DNA of 39,757 nt, taken from the NCBI GenBank assembly GCA_030038015.1, contig JASHPR010000385.1, positions 1 to 39,757 of the forward strand. Direction: 5' to 3'. The notes beneath the pieces are model-generated. The model was not told the origin of the DNA and made no database searches. It saw nothing but the letters and a program-made list of their open reading frames with translations. Origin of the DNA: Streptosporangiaceae bacterium (lineage in GTDB: Bacteria > Actinomycetota > Actinomycetes > Streptosporangiales > Streptosporangiaceae). Position numbers and translations under genes: made by a program. Positions 1 to 8,421 of this stretch are shown piece by piece; position 1 is the first letter of the stretch, and each line of letters starts with the position of its first letter.

Positions 1-747
1 CTCCCGGTCGCGCAGCCAGCGCTCGAATTCGGTGGCGACGATGCGCTCGTCGTGCACCCCGGCCGCCTCGTCCGAAGCCAGCCACACGATGGGCGGGCCC
101 ATCACGGCGGGCTCGAGCAGCTCCTGGCCCTCGGGCAGGGCGACGGGCGGCAGCATGCCGGTGGCGGTCGCGCCCCCGGGCAGCAGCAGGTTGACGGTGA
201 CGCCGGTGTCCCGCAGGTCGGCGGCCATGATCCGGGACAGCGCCTCGCTGCCGGCGCGCGACGGCCCGTAGGGGACGAACCCGGCCCGGTGCATGGTCGA
301 ATGGTTTACCGAGATGTTGACGATGCGGCCGCCGCCCGCGGCCAGCATCCGCGGCGTGACCTCGCGCGCCACCAGGAAGTAGCCGGTCAGATTGGTCTCG
401 ATCACCGCACGGAAGCCGTCGGGCGGCACCTCCCAGAAACCCTGCGGGTGCGTCATGAAGCGCGGGTTGACCGTGCGCATGCCGATCCCGGCGTTGTTCA
501 CCAGCATGTCGATGCCGCCGAGCCGAGACCACGCCTGGCCGACCGCCCGGGCCACCGAAGACTCGTCGCGCACATCCAGCTCGATGCCGGCCGCGCCCGG
601 CAGCTTCGCGGCGACCGCGGCCGCACGCGCGGCGGACCGGCCGGTCAGCGCGACCGTCGCCCCCGCCGCGGCCAGCGCGGAGGCCATCGCGAGGCCCAGG
701 CCGCTCGTCCCACCGGTCACCAGCACTTTCAGCGAAGAAGCAGTCAT
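1..747 (-). CDS. SDR-family oxidoreductase, 3' end cut by the window edge
   Basis: A classical short-chain dehydrogenase/reductase read from the ATG at 747; 249 codons are visible and no stop is reached. The Rossmann dinucleotide motif TGGTSGLG lies near residues 11-18 and the NNAG motif in the middle, so NAD(P)-linked oxidation or reduction of an alcohol/ketone is expected in the cytoplasm. The catalytic tetrad looks altered: the usual YxxxK reads YGPSR, with arginine at the lysine position, and the upstream segment is NISVNHS. It follows the crotonase gene on the same strand after 69 bp, so the two may be co-transcribed, although a separate operator-like palindrome lies just upstream. The substrate is unknown. 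Confidence is high for the family and low for activity. Confidence 0.88.
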   Translation of the reverse strand, partial: MTASSLKVLVTGGTSGLGLAMASALAAAGATVALTGRSAARAAAVAAKLPGAAGIELDVRDESSVARAVGQAWSRLGGIDMLVNNAGIGMRTVNPRFMTHPQGFWEVPPDGFRAVIETNLTGYFLVAREVTPRMLAAGGGRIVNISVNHSTMHRAGFVPYGPSRAGSEALSRIMAADLRDTGVTVNLLLPGGATATGMLPPVALPEGQELLEPAVMGPPIVWLASDEAAGVHDERIVATEFERWLRDRE

Positions 748-764
748 GATCGCGAGGCTACGGT

Positions 765-780
765 TTAGAGCGCGCTCCAA
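765..780. promoter_or_regulatory. operator-like palindrome upstream of the SDR gene
   Basis: TTAGAGCGCGCTCCAA is a 16-bp inverted repeat with one mismatched pair and a perfect 10-bp core. It lies 18-33 bp upstream of the SDR start at 747, inside the 69-bp gap after the crotonase gene. Size and form fit a TetR-type operator, which would give the SDR its own promoter. The binding regulator is not known. Confidence 0.45.
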
Positions 781-816
781 GTCAAGCGGTCTGGCGGTGG
801 CTCAGCGCGTGTCCGG

Positions 817-1626
817 TCAGCGGCCCTGCCACCGCGGCGTCCGGCCTTCGGTCAGCGCCCGGAGGCCCTCCTTGAAGTCCTCGGACTGCAGGCAGCGGAT
901 CTGCGCCTCGAGGGCCAGCCGGAAGGCATCCTCGGGGGCGCAGTGCCAGGCCGCGTCGATCGCCCGCCGCGCGCCGCGCACCGCCAGCGGCGGCTGGGCT
1001 GCCAGGCGCCCCGCCAACTCGGCGGCGTCGGCGTCGAGATCGTCGCCGGGAACCACGCGGTTGGCCAGCCCGATCCGCAGCGCCTCGGCGGCGTCGATGG
1101 TGTCGCCCAGCAGGATCAGCTCGCGGGCGCGACTCTCACCGACGATCCGGGGCAGCCGGACGGTGGCGCCCATATCGGGCAGCAGCCCGAAGCGGGTTTC
1201 CGGGAGGCCTACCTTCGTGCCCTCGGCGAAGATACGGAAGTCGCACGCCAGGGCAAGCTGCAGCCCGGCGCCGTAGGCGTGACCGCGCACGGCCGCGACG
1301 CTCGCGCAGCCCAGGCTTGGGATCCAGCTGAACACCCCGGCGGCGGCCATGCCCTCGTCCACCGTGAGCCCGCCGGCGGGCCGCTCCGCCCAGCTGGCCA
1401 GCAGCCCGGCCATGCCCTCGACCAGGTCGATGCCGGCCGAGAAGGCCGGCCCGTCCCCGGTCACCACCAGGCAGCGCAGGGTGTCGTCGGGCAGCAGCTC
1501 GGCACCGAGGCGGGTGAGCTCCCACCACATCAGCGGGTTCTGCGCATTCCGCTTGGCGGGACGGGCCAGGGTCAGCGTGCCGACGTCGCCCTCGCGCCGG
1601 TAACGAATGGTCTGGAAGTCGCTCAT
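817..1626 (-). CDS. enoyl-CoA hydratase/isomerase (crotonase) family protein
   Basis: A 269-residue crotonase-fold protein beginning MSDFQTIRYRREG. The oxyanion-hole segments FSAGIDL and HAYGAGLQLALACDFRI are present, as is the second acidic position in LPETRFGLLPDMG. The first catalytic glutamate of classical enoyl-CoA hydratase (E in GGGCELA) is glutamine here (AGLQLAL), so isomerase, hydrolase or another crotonase chemistry is as likely as hydration. The start at 1626 is preferred over an upstream in-frame ATG at 1662, because 1626 has a GGACGG ribosome-binding sequence and the upstream ATG lies inside the operator palindrome. It is divergent from the TetR gene and probably repressed by it. 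It presumably acts on an acyl-CoA in a degradation pathway. Confidence 0.9.
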   Translation of the reverse strand: MSDFQTIRYRREGDVGTLTLARPAKRNAQNPLMWWELTRLGAELLPDDTLRCLVVTGDGPAFSAGIDLVEGMAGLLASWAERPAGGLTVDEGMAAAGVFSWIPSLGCASVAAVRGHAYGAGLQLALACDFRIFAEGTKVGLPETRFGLLPDMGATVRLPRIVGESRARELILLGDTIDAAEALRIGLANRVVPGDDLDADAAELAGRLAAQPPLAVRGARRAIDAAWHCAPEDAFRLALEAQIRCLQSEDFKEGLRALTEGRTPRWQGR

Positions 1627-1653
1627 GTGCCGTCCAGGTTGAACGTCATCGGA

Positions 1654-1681
1654 TCGATCCATACATTAATGTATGGATCGA
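1654..1681. promoter_or_regulatory. perfect 28-bp palindrome, probable TetR operator
   Basis: The half-site TCGATCCATACATT is followed directly by its exact reverse complement, giving a perfect 28-bp dyad centred between 1667 and 1668. It lies 28 bp upstream of the crotonase start and 57 bp upstream of the TetR start, in the divergent promoter region. This is the classic position for an operator through which a TetR repressor controls both itself and its neighbour. Confidence 0.8.
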
Positions 1682-1737
1682 GGCTAGGCCGCATCGGCAA
1701 CAGGTGTCAACGCGGCATCGGAACGAGAGGGAACGCG

Positions 1738-2316
1738 ATGGCGCCCCCGGTTCGCACCCCGCGCAGCGAATGGATCAAGCAAGGCCTCCGGGCGCTTGGG
1801 GCTGGCGGCCCGGACGCCGTCCGGATCGAATCACTGGCAGCGGGACTCGGCGTCACCAGGGGCGGCTTCTACTGGCACTTCGAAGACCGCCAGGCGCTGC
1901 TGGCGGAGATGCTCGATACCTGGGAGCGGGCAACCACCGAGGACGTGGCCGAGCGCCTGGTAAGCGAGGGCGGTGACCTTACCGCCACGATACGGCGGCT
2001 GTTCGCGCTCACCTCCCCCGGCGTTGTGCAGACCGACCTCGCCATCCGCGATTGGGCCCGCCGTGACCAGGCGGTCGCCGAGCGCCTCCGGCGCATCGAC
2101 AACCAGCGCATGGGCCATCTGCGAGCGCTGTTCGGCATGGTGTGCCCCGACCCCGGCGAGGCCGAGGCCCGCAGCCTGCTTGCCTTCTCACTGCTGATCG
2201 GCAGCCACTACATTGCCGCCGAGCACGGCGCGCTAAGCCGTGCAGACATCGTCGAATTGGCCCTCAGGCAGCTCGGGGCTCAGGCTCCGCCGGCTGCACC
2301 CGCAACCGAGCCATGA
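1738..2316 (+). CDS. TetR/AcrR-family transcriptional regulator
   Basis: A 192-residue repressor. The N-terminal helix-turn-helix is clear around residues 25-55 (IESLAAGLGVTRGGFYWHF followed by DRQALLAEML), typical of TetR. The C-terminal ligand-binding domain is helical and unassigned. The start at the ATG at 1738 follows GAGAGGGAACGCG; longer in-frame extensions would cross the promoter and operator. The gene is divergent from the crotonase/SDR pair across the 28-bp palindrome, so autoregulation and control of the acyl-CoA genes is the simplest model. The effector is likely an acyl-CoA or the pathway substrate, by inference only. Confidence 0.92.
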   Translation: MAPPVRTPRSEWIKQGLRALGAGGPDAVRIESLAAGLGVTRGGFYWHFEDRQALLAEMLDTWERATTEDVAERLVSEGGDLTATIRRLFALTSPGVVQTDLAIRDWARRDQAVAERLRRIDNQRMGHLRALFGMVCPDPGEAEARSLLAFSLLIGSHYIAAEHGALSRADIVELALRQLGAQAPPAAPATEP

Positions 2317-2582
2317 ATTCTCCGGCCTCATCCGCTGGGCGTTTAGCCGCCGGCCCGCCGGGTAGCGCCCGCGCGATACGAGCGAGGCATAGCCGGCCGC
2401 ACCCGCACACACCGCCCCGCCCGGTCGTGCTGCGGACAGCTGGGTCGGCGGTCGCCGCAATCGACCGGCTCCGGGACGCCATCAGCGGCCGCGGCCGCCC
2501 GGCGTGAAGCGGGCCAGCAACCAGGTCGGGCGTTCAGGGAACTGGGCCGGAGGCCCGGCAGCGGGAGTTGCGGTCCTGGCGG

Positions 2583-4391
2583 TCAGGAGAATCCGAGGCC
2601 GTCGAACGTCCCGGACGTGCGCCACTTCTCGATGTAGGCGAAGTAGGCGCTGGGCCCGTAGGGGTAGCCGCGGCCGAGGAACGAGCCCGGGTCCTGGCCC
2701 TCGTTGTTGTAGTAGCCCGGGGTGCAGTCCGGCCCGCCGATCATGCTGGCCGGCCCGGACAGCAGCAGGCTGACCCACGCGTCCTCGGCATCTTGCGACG
2801 GCTCGACCGCGGCGAACCCGTTGTCCAGCACGTGCCGGACGGTCACCGCGATCGTCCGGGCGGAGTCGACGATGTTGTGCGGCACGTTGGAGATCAGGTT
2901 CGCGCCCTGCGTCGGCTGCACGAACAGCAGGTTCGGGAACCCGCGGACGTGGATGCCGTGCAGGGTGCGCATCCCGCCGGCCCAGTGCTCCGACAGCGTG
3001 CCGCCGCCGCGCCCGGTCACCTCGAAGCCGGCCCGCCGGGTGTAGGGGGTGCCGACCTCGAAGCCGGAGCCGAAGATGACGCAGTCAAGCTCGTAGTGCC
3101 GGCCGGCCGCGACCACGCCGGTCGCGGTGATCTCCTGCACGCCCTTGCCGTCGGTGTCGACCAGGTGCGTGCCCGGGCTGTTGAAGGCCTGCAGGTACTC
3201 GTCGTGGAAGCACGGCCGCTTGCACAGCTGGCGGTACCAGGCCTTGAGCTTCTGCGCGGTGCCGGGGTCCCGCACGACGGCATCGGCGCGGGCGCGGATC
3301 TCCTCCATCTTCTCGAAGTCGGACTCCTCGTAGGCGGCGAGCATCGCGGCCAGGCTGCGGTCCTCCAGCGGCAGCGCGGCGATCCTGGCCCGGACCCGGC
3401 GCGCGATGTCGGTCCAGCCGTCCTGGACGAGGTCCTCCTCCGCGTTCCCGCCGGACTGGTTGGCCGTGAAGTTCTGCAGCCAGCGCTGCTGCCAGCCCGG
3501 CGTCGCCACCTCGGCGAACCAGCGCGGGTCGATCGGGTGGTTGTCCCGCACGTCGACCGAGGAAGGCGTGCGCTGGAACACGTACAGCTCCCGGCAGTCC
3601 CGGGACAGGTGCGGCACGCACTGCACCGCGGTCGCCCCGGTGCCGATGATGCCCACGCGCTTGCCGGCGAGCTTGCTCATCGGCGCGCCGTCCGGGCCGC
3701 CGCCGGTGTAGCCGTAGTCCCACCGGCTGGTGTGGAACGAGTGGCCCCGGAACGAGCCGATCCCGGGGATCCCCGGCAGCTTCGGCACGCTCAGCGGGCC
3801 GGTGCCCAGCACGACGAACTGCGCCGTCATCCGGTCGCCCCGGCTGGTCTCGATGACCCAGCACGCACGCTCCTCGTTCAAGGTCAGTCTCGTGACCTCG
3901 GTGTGGAACAGCGCGTCGTCGTAGAGGCCGAACTGCCTGCCGATGCGCTGGCAGTGCGCGAGGATCTCCGGGCCGTGCACGTACTTCTCGGTGGGCATGT
4001 GCCCGGTCTCTTCCAGCAGCGGCAGGTACACCATGGACGCCGTGTCGCACTGCGCGCCGGGGTAGCGGTTCCAGTACCAGGTGCCGCCGAAATCGCCGCC
4101 CTTGTCGATGATGCGGACGTCGACGCCCGCCTCCCGCAGCCGGGCGCCGGCGACCAGGCCGGCGAACCCGCCGCCGACGCACACGACGGTCCGGTGATCG
4201 GTCAGCGGCGGGCGCTCCTCCCATGGTGTGCAGGGATCATCGAGGTAGTGCGCGTACTCGCCGGTGAGGCGGAGGTACTGGGCATTGCCGTCCGGGCGGA
4301 GCCGCTTGTCCCGCTCTTCGGCGTACTTGCGGCGCAGCGCGTCGGTGTCGATGCGGCCGGGCCTCGCCGGCTGCTCGGTCGTCGTCATCAT
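2583..4391 (-). CDS. type I Baeyer-Villiger monooxygenase (long, ~600 aa)
   Basis: FAD- and NADPH-dependent monooxygenase that would insert oxygen next to a ketone to give an ester or lactone. The FAD motif GGGFAG lies at residues 73-78, the BVMO fingerprint FxGxxxHxxxWD at 214-225 (FRGHSFHTSRWD), and the NADPH motif GTGATA follows near residue 250. At 602 residues, with about 65 residues before the first Rossmann motif, it resembles the long BVMO branch that acts on bulky terpenoid or large cyclic ketones rather than the ~500-residue MymA type. Two adjacent ATGs exist; the second, at 4388, is better spaced from the GGAGG sequence and may be the true start. It is divergent from an alpha/beta hydrolase, which could open the ester formed. 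The C-terminus is complete and convergent with the TetR gene. Confidence 0.93.
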   Translation of the reverse strand: MMTTTEQPARPGRIDTDALRRKYAEERDKRLRPDGNAQYLRLTGEYAHYLDDPCTPWEERPPLTDHRTVVCVGGGFAGLVAGARLREAGVDVRIIDKGGDFGGTWYWNRYPGAQCDTASMVYLPLLEETGHMPTEKYVHGPEILAHCQRIGRQFGLYDDALFHTEVTRLTLNEERACWVIETSRGDRMTAQFVVLGTGPLSVPKLPGIPGIGSFRGHSFHTSRWDYGYTGGGPDGAPMSKLAGKRVGIIGTGATAVQCVPHLSRDCRELYVFQRTPSSVDVRDNHPIDPRWFAEVATPGWQQRWLQNFTANQSGGNAEEDLVQDGWTDIARRVRARIAALPLEDRSLAAMLAAYEESDFEKMEEIRARADAVVRDPGTAQKLKAWYRQLCKRPCFHDEYLQAFNSPGTHLVDTDGKGVQEITATGVVAAGRHYELDCVIFGSGFEVGTPYTRRAGFEVTGRGGGTLSEHWAGGMRTLHGIHVRGFPNLLFVQPTQGANLISNVPHNIVDSARTIAVTVRHVLDNGFAAVEPSQDAEDAWVSLLLSGPASMIGGPDCTPGYYNNEGQDPGSFLGRGYPYGPSAYFAYIEKWRTSGTFDGLGFS

Positions 4392-4452
4392 CGCCTCCGC
4401 CGGGCCGGCCCGTCTCCCCAGGCGAGAACGGCGCCGCCAGACGGTGTCATCC

Positions 4453-4470
4453 TGTCACTAAGGCGTGACA
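4453..4470. promoter_or_regulatory. inverted repeat TGTCAC-N6-GTGACA in a divergent promoter region
   Basis: Perfect 6-bp arms separated by 6 bp, 62 bp upstream of the BVMO start and 147 bp upstream of the hydrolase start. The position and symmetry suit an operator for a dimeric regulator controlling the BVMO/hydrolase pair. No regulator gene is adjacent, so the binding protein is unknown. Confidence 0.4.
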
Positions 4471-4617
4471 TCCGCACCGGGCCGCTGGCGCTGGTCACCA
4501 GGCCCGGTGCGGCCCGGCCGGCTGTCCTGAACGGGACGCCACGGGGTGTGCAGGCGGTGCTGAAAGGGAACTGAGCGGCCAGCGGGATGACCGCTCCGCG
4601 GCAACCTCGGGGGACCG

Positions 4618-5790
4618 ATGAAGCTGTACTTTGACGACGTCTCGTTCGACGGCCAGCTGCAGCGCAGCATCGCGAAGGCCGATTCGGGCATGGCCAACGT
4701 CGGGGAGTGCCTGGCCATCGCCGAGCAGATCACTCCCGGGGACCGGGACAGCTGGTACCGGGCATGGTCTGGTTTCGGGGCCCGCCTGGCCCGCCAGGCC
4801 GGGGAGGCGGCCAAGGCCGGGCACCGCGTCAGCGCGCGGGGCGCCTACCTGCGCGCGGCCGAGTACTTCCGGCAGGCGTTCTTCTTCCACCGCGACGACC
4901 TGGACTCCAGCGAGCTCCGCAGCGCGTACCCGTCGAGCGTGCGGGCGTTCCGATCGGCCCTGGACCATTTCGGGCAGCCCGTCCGCGTCCTGTCCGGCCC
5001 GGTATCGGGATACCTGTTCACGCCGCGCCCGGCGGCCGGCCGGCGCCCCGCCATCGTGCACATCGGCGGCTACGACGGCACCGCGGAAGAGCTGTACGCC
5101 GCCGCGCCCGCCGCCGTCGAACGCGGCTACGTGTTCGCCGCGCTGGACGGCCCGGGCCAGGGGGCGGTGCTCTACGACCAGCGGGTTCCGATGCGCCCGG
5201 ACTGGGAGAACGTCGTGCCGGCCATGTTCGGCGCCATCACGGCGCATCCCGAGGTCGACCCCGGGCGCGTCACGCTGGTCGGGCGGTCCTTCGGCGGGCT
5301 GATCGCGCCGCGCGGTGCCGCCGGAGAGCACCGGCTCGCCGCCATGATCGTCGACCCCGGCCAGTACGACCTGGGACAGGCCGTGATGTCCCGGCTGGGC
5401 CCGCTGGCGGACCTGGTGAACGACCCGGCGGCCGACCCCCAGTTCGACGCCCTGCTGGGCAGCCCGGCGATGAAGGCCCTGCTGGCGCCCCGGATCGTGA
5501 CCCACGGGGTGACGGGCGTCCGCGCGTACTTCGCCGACCTGCTGCGCTACACGAACGCCGGCACCGCTGCCCGGGTGGCCTGCCCGGCCTTCGTCACCGA
5601 CAACCAGACCGATGAGATCTCGACCGGCCAGGGCAGGATGCTGTTCGACCACCTCACCTGCCCCAAGGAGTTCCGGCTGTTCACGAAGGAAGAAGGCGCC
5701 GAAGGGCACTGCGAGGGAATGGCCCCCGTCGTGTTCTGGGACGCCGCGTTCGACTGGCTGGACGCACTGCTGCCCGGCACGACGGGCTGA
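4618..5790 (+). CDS. alpha/beta hydrolase with helical N-terminal domain
   Basis: A 390-residue serine hydrolase. The first ~135 residues look helical, with no hydrolase motif, followed by the alpha/beta core. The nucleophile elbow is GRSFGG with Ser224, an acidic residue lies in the TDNQTDEIS segment, and the likely catalytic histidine is His364 in GHCEG. This arrangement (N-terminal helical cap, late core) is that of the FrsA/2,6-dihydroxypseudooxynicotine-hydrolase-like group, which includes C-C bond and ester hydrolases. It is divergent from the long BVMO, so hydrolysis of a BVMO-made ester or lactone is a reasonable inference. The start follows GGGGGACCG. No signal peptide is seen, so it acts in the cytoplasm. 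Confidence 0.88.
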   Translation: MKLYFDDVSFDGQLQRSIAKADSGMANVGECLAIAEQITPGDRDSWYRAWSGFGARLARQAGEAAKAGHRVSARGAYLRAAEYFRQAFFFHRDDLDSSELRSAYPSSVRAFRSALDHFGQPVRVLSGPVSGYLFTPRPAAGRRPAIVHIGGYDGTAEELYAAAPAAVERGYVFAALDGPGQGAVLYDQRVPMRPDWENVVPAMFGAITAHPEVDPGRVTLVGRSFGGLIAPRGAAGEHRLAAMIVDPGQYDLGQAVMSRLGPLADLVNDPAADPQFDALLGSPAMKALLAPRIVTHGVTGVRAYFADLLRYTNAGTAARVACPAFVTDNQTDEISTGQGRMLFDHLTCPKEFRLFTKEEGAEGHCEGMAPVVFWDAAFDWLDALLPGTTG

Positions 5791-5958
5791 CCGCCGGCGC
5801 CTTCTGACGGACTTACCGAACAGGACAGCCATCCGCCGACGGTGACAGGTACCGGGGTGCCTGCCAAGCCGGGCCGGCATCGTCGTGGCGGCCGTCGAAG
5901 AGCCCTGGTAGCGTGCGGCGTCGGAAGCAGGGCGGAACAAGGGCATAGGAGGGTCTTC

Positions 5959-7671
5959 ATGTCATTACGCCATCGATCTGCCGCGCTCGCCGGCGGGGCT
6001 TCGTGCATGGCCGCGCTGGCCGGGCTGGTGATTGCCACCACGCCGGCTGCGCCCGCGCACCGGCTCAGCGCGGCCATGACCACCCACGCGGCCGCGCAAT
6101 CACCGACGCCAGTTGCTGCGCGTCCGCCGTTGGGGCGTGCCGAGGCGTCGGGGCTGAAGCCGGATCTCCGCACTGCCGGCACGGCAGACACGGCGTCACC
6201 GTGGACGCCGCTGGAGAACGCGCCGCCGTTCGGCACGCCCGGCACGATGCTGCTGGAGAGCGATGGGACGGTGCTCGTTCACGATGAGCCGGACAACAAC
6301 GTCACGGGCGGCACGAACGAGTGGTGGAAGCTCACGCCGGCTGCCAACGGCAGCTACATCGACGGGACGTGGAGCCAGATCGCGTCGATGCCGGCCGCGT
6401 ACACGCCCCTGTACTTCGCGTCGGCGATCCTGCCCGACGGGCGCATGATCGTCGAGGGCGGCGAATACATCGGCGAGAACGCGGTGTGGTCGGACGAGGG
6501 CGCGATCTACAACCCGGTGACCAACACCTGGGCTTCGGTCGCACCGCCGCCGGGCTGGACGAACATGGGCGACGCCGCGAGCGAGGTCCTGGACAACGGC
6601 ACCTTCATGCTCCAGCAGCCGTGCAATACGTGCCTCACGAACCCGGATCTCACCGTTGATGACGCGCTGCTCAACGCGGGAAACCTGACGTGGCGGGTGA
6701 TCCCCGCGACGGGCAAGACTGATCCCAACGACGAAGAGGGCTGGACGCTTGAGCCGAACGGCAAGGTCCTGACACTCGACCTCTGGGCGCCGGGTAACAC
6801 CGAGCTATTCAACCCGAACACCGAGACCTGGTCGTTCGCGGGAGCCACGGCTGTGGGCGGCAGCCCCGTCGATCCGTGGCCGGTCGTCGAGATCGGGCCG
6901 CAGGTCGAGATGCCGGGCGGCAACGTGTTCGTGGTCGGGGCCGGCTCGAGCACGCAGGAGCCGCCCACGACGTGCACCACGGATGAGCCGACGCAGACCG
7001 CGCTCTACAACTACCAGGCGGGCACGTGGTCCGCGGGGCCGGAGATCCCGGCCATCGGCGGCCAGGAGATGGACAGCACCGACGGGCCGGGGTCGGTCCT
7101 GCCGGACGGGAACGTGCTGTTCGACGTCAGCGCGTGCGTGTATAACACGCCGACTCACTTCTTCGTCTACAACGCGAGCTCGAACACGCTTACCCAGATC
7201 CCGGACGTGCCCAACGCTCCGAACGACTCCTCGTACTACACGCGGATGCTGGCGCTGCCGAACGGGCAGGTGCTGTTCAACGACGGCAGCAGCCAGATGG
7301 AGGTCTACACGGCCGGTGGCACGCCCAACCCGGCATGGGAGCCTTCGATCACATCCCTGAGCTCCACGACGCTAGCCCCGGGGGGCACCTACACCCTGTC
7401 CGGCACGCAGCTCGCCGGGCTGGACCAGGGAGCCGCCTACGGTGATGACGTCCAGGACAACACCAACTTCCCCCTGGTACGGATCACCAACTCCGCCACC
7501 GGCGTGGTGACCTACGCCCGGACCAGCAACTGGACCTCGGTATCGGTCGCTCCCGGCACCAGGTCCTCGACGGAGTTCACCCTCCCGCCGGGCACGCCGG
7601 CGGGCAAGAGCACGCTGGTCGTGGTCGCCAACGGGATCGCCTCACCGCCTGCGACGGTGACGGTCTCCTGA
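5959..7671 (+). CDS. secreted Kelch/galactose-oxidase-like protein
   Basis: A 570-residue exported protein. The N-terminus has a basic start (RHR), a hydrophobic stretch and an alanine-rich cleavage region near residues 30-40. The body contains repeated Kelch-like beta-propeller blades (for example LPDGRMIVEGGEY, LPDGNVLFDVSA and LPNGQVLFNDGSS). The last ~110 residues match the galactose-oxidase C-terminal E-set domain: a YGDDVQDNTNFPLVRITN segment followed by a YARTSNW segment. A catalytic copper site could not be confirmed, so an oxidase activity is uncertain. The start at 5959 is set by AGGAGGG at 5947-5953; a longer in-frame ORF upstream is not supported. It stands as a single gene followed by a strong hairpin. 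Confidence 0.88.
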   Translation: MSLRHRSAALAGGASCMAALAGLVIATTPAAPAHRLSAAMTTHAAAQSPTPVAARPPLGRAEASGLKPDLRTAGTADTASPWTPLENAPPFGTPGTMLLESDGTVLVHDEPDNNVTGGTNEWWKLTPAANGSYIDGTWSQIASMPAAYTPLYFASAILPDGRMIVEGGEYIGENAVWSDEGAIYNPVTNTWASVAPPPGWTNMGDAASEVLDNGTFMLQQPCNTCLTNPDLTVDDALLNAGNLTWRVIPATGKTDPNDEEGWTLEPNGKVLTLDLWAPGNTELFNPNTETWSFAGATAVGGSPVDPWPVVEIGPQVEMPGGNVFVVGAGSSTQEPPTTCTTDEPTQTALYNYQAGTWSAGPEIPAIGGQEMDSTDGPGSVLPDGNVLFDVSACVYNTPTHFFVYNASSNTLTQIPDVPNAPNDSSYYTRMLALPNGQVLFNDGSSQMEVYTAGGTPNPAWEPSITSLSSTTLAPGGTYTLSGTQLAGLDQGAAYGDDVQDNTNFPLVRITNSATGVVTYARTSNWTSVSVAPGTRSSTEFTLPPGTPAGKSTLVVVANGIASPPATVTVS

Positions 7672-7713
7672 GGGCGAACTGAGCGGTCGTTCCGCGAACG
7701 GCGCAGCTGCTTT

Positions 7714-7748
7714 CCAGGCCCGCCCCGAGCACCCCGGGGCGGGCCTGG
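7714..7748 (+). terminator. strong GC hairpin after the Kelch gene
   Basis: A perfect 14-bp stem (CCAGGCCCGCCCCG pairing with CGGGGCGGGCCTGG) with a 7-nt loop, 43 bp after the Kelch stop codon. No T-tract follows, which is common for terminator hairpins in high-GC actinobacteria. Confidence 0.65.
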
Positions 7749-7875
7749 CGCTGGCGCGGCCTTCTTGCCGCCATCATGAACCTGCGGCCGGGATGACGAT
7801 CCAGGGGCGTCAGCGCCAGCGGCCAGGGCGTGCCGGTGCAGATCGCCGGCCAGAACGTGAGCTGAGGGGACGTTC

Positions 7876-8421
7876 ATGCGCGAGATCGGGTACGCGGTAA
7901 GGGGATTCCTCACGGTCCGCAAGGGCTCCATGCGCGTGCCCCTGAGGGGGTCGCTGGCGCTCGGCGCGGATCGGGACTCCGGCCTGTTCACCGGGGACCT
8001 CAGCCTCGACCCGTCCACCATCAGCCGGACGGCCTTTGGCGCCAGCCTCTTCAGCGCTACCGTCCAGATTGCGGCCGAATCCCCCGTCATCGGCGTCGTC
8101 GACCACGAGGGCCGGGTGTTCGCGACGGTCATGGTGGACGCGGTCATAGCTGCTGCCCACGCCGCCGGGCGTACATTGATCAGCGGCTGTTCCTGCCGCA
8201 CGTCCGAGCATGCCATCGTGCCGCTGCGCTCTAAGCCTGGTTTCAGCCTGGAGCAGGGCGGCCGCCTGGTCGGCAGCTACCGCCGGCCGCCGTTCACCGG
8301 GTGCGGATGGGTCACTCCGATTGTCAACCTGCTGGTCGCCGGCCCGGGAAACGCCGTCGTCATCGATCTCATCCCGGTCACGCCCGGCGCAGGGTGTCCC
8401 GCAACGCCTCGAGCGCGGTGA
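7876..8421 (+). CDS. hypothetical protein (181 aa), beta-rich
   Basis: No family recognised. The ORF begins MREIGYAVRGFLTVRKGSM after a GAGGGGACGTTC ribosome-binding sequence and has the composition of a real protein: alternating hydrophobic strands (SRTAFGASLFSATVQIAAE, SPVIGVVDHEGRVFATVMV) suggest a barrel- or lipocalin-like beta fold. No signal peptide or membrane helix is evident. Two cysteines occur close together (GCSC), with a third later. Its last 44 bp overlap the 3' end of the convergent epimerase gene. It is probably monocistronic; function unknown. Confidence 0.6.
   Translation: MREIGYAVRGFLTVRKGSMRVPLRGSLALGADRDSGLFTGDLSLDPSTISRTAFGASLFSATVQIAAESPVIGVVDHEGRVFATVMVDAVIAAAHAAGRTLISGCSCRTSEHAIVPLRSKPGFSLEQGGRLVGSYRRPPFTGCGWVTPIVNLLVAGPGNAVVIDLIPVTPGAGCPATPRAR

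Noticed and set aside
2542-2558. short hairpin as terminator between the convergent TetR and BVMO genes
   Set aside because: Only about 7 bp including a wobble pair, with no T-tract; too weak to annotate.
2568-4574. 668-codon open frame antisense to the long BVMO
   Set aside because: GC-rich antisense shadow; the minus-strand BVMO has full family motifs, while this frame has none.
5842-5958. N-terminal extension of the Kelch protein
   Set aside because: The extension is arginine-rich and would bury the signal peptide; a strong AGGAGGG sets the start at 5959.
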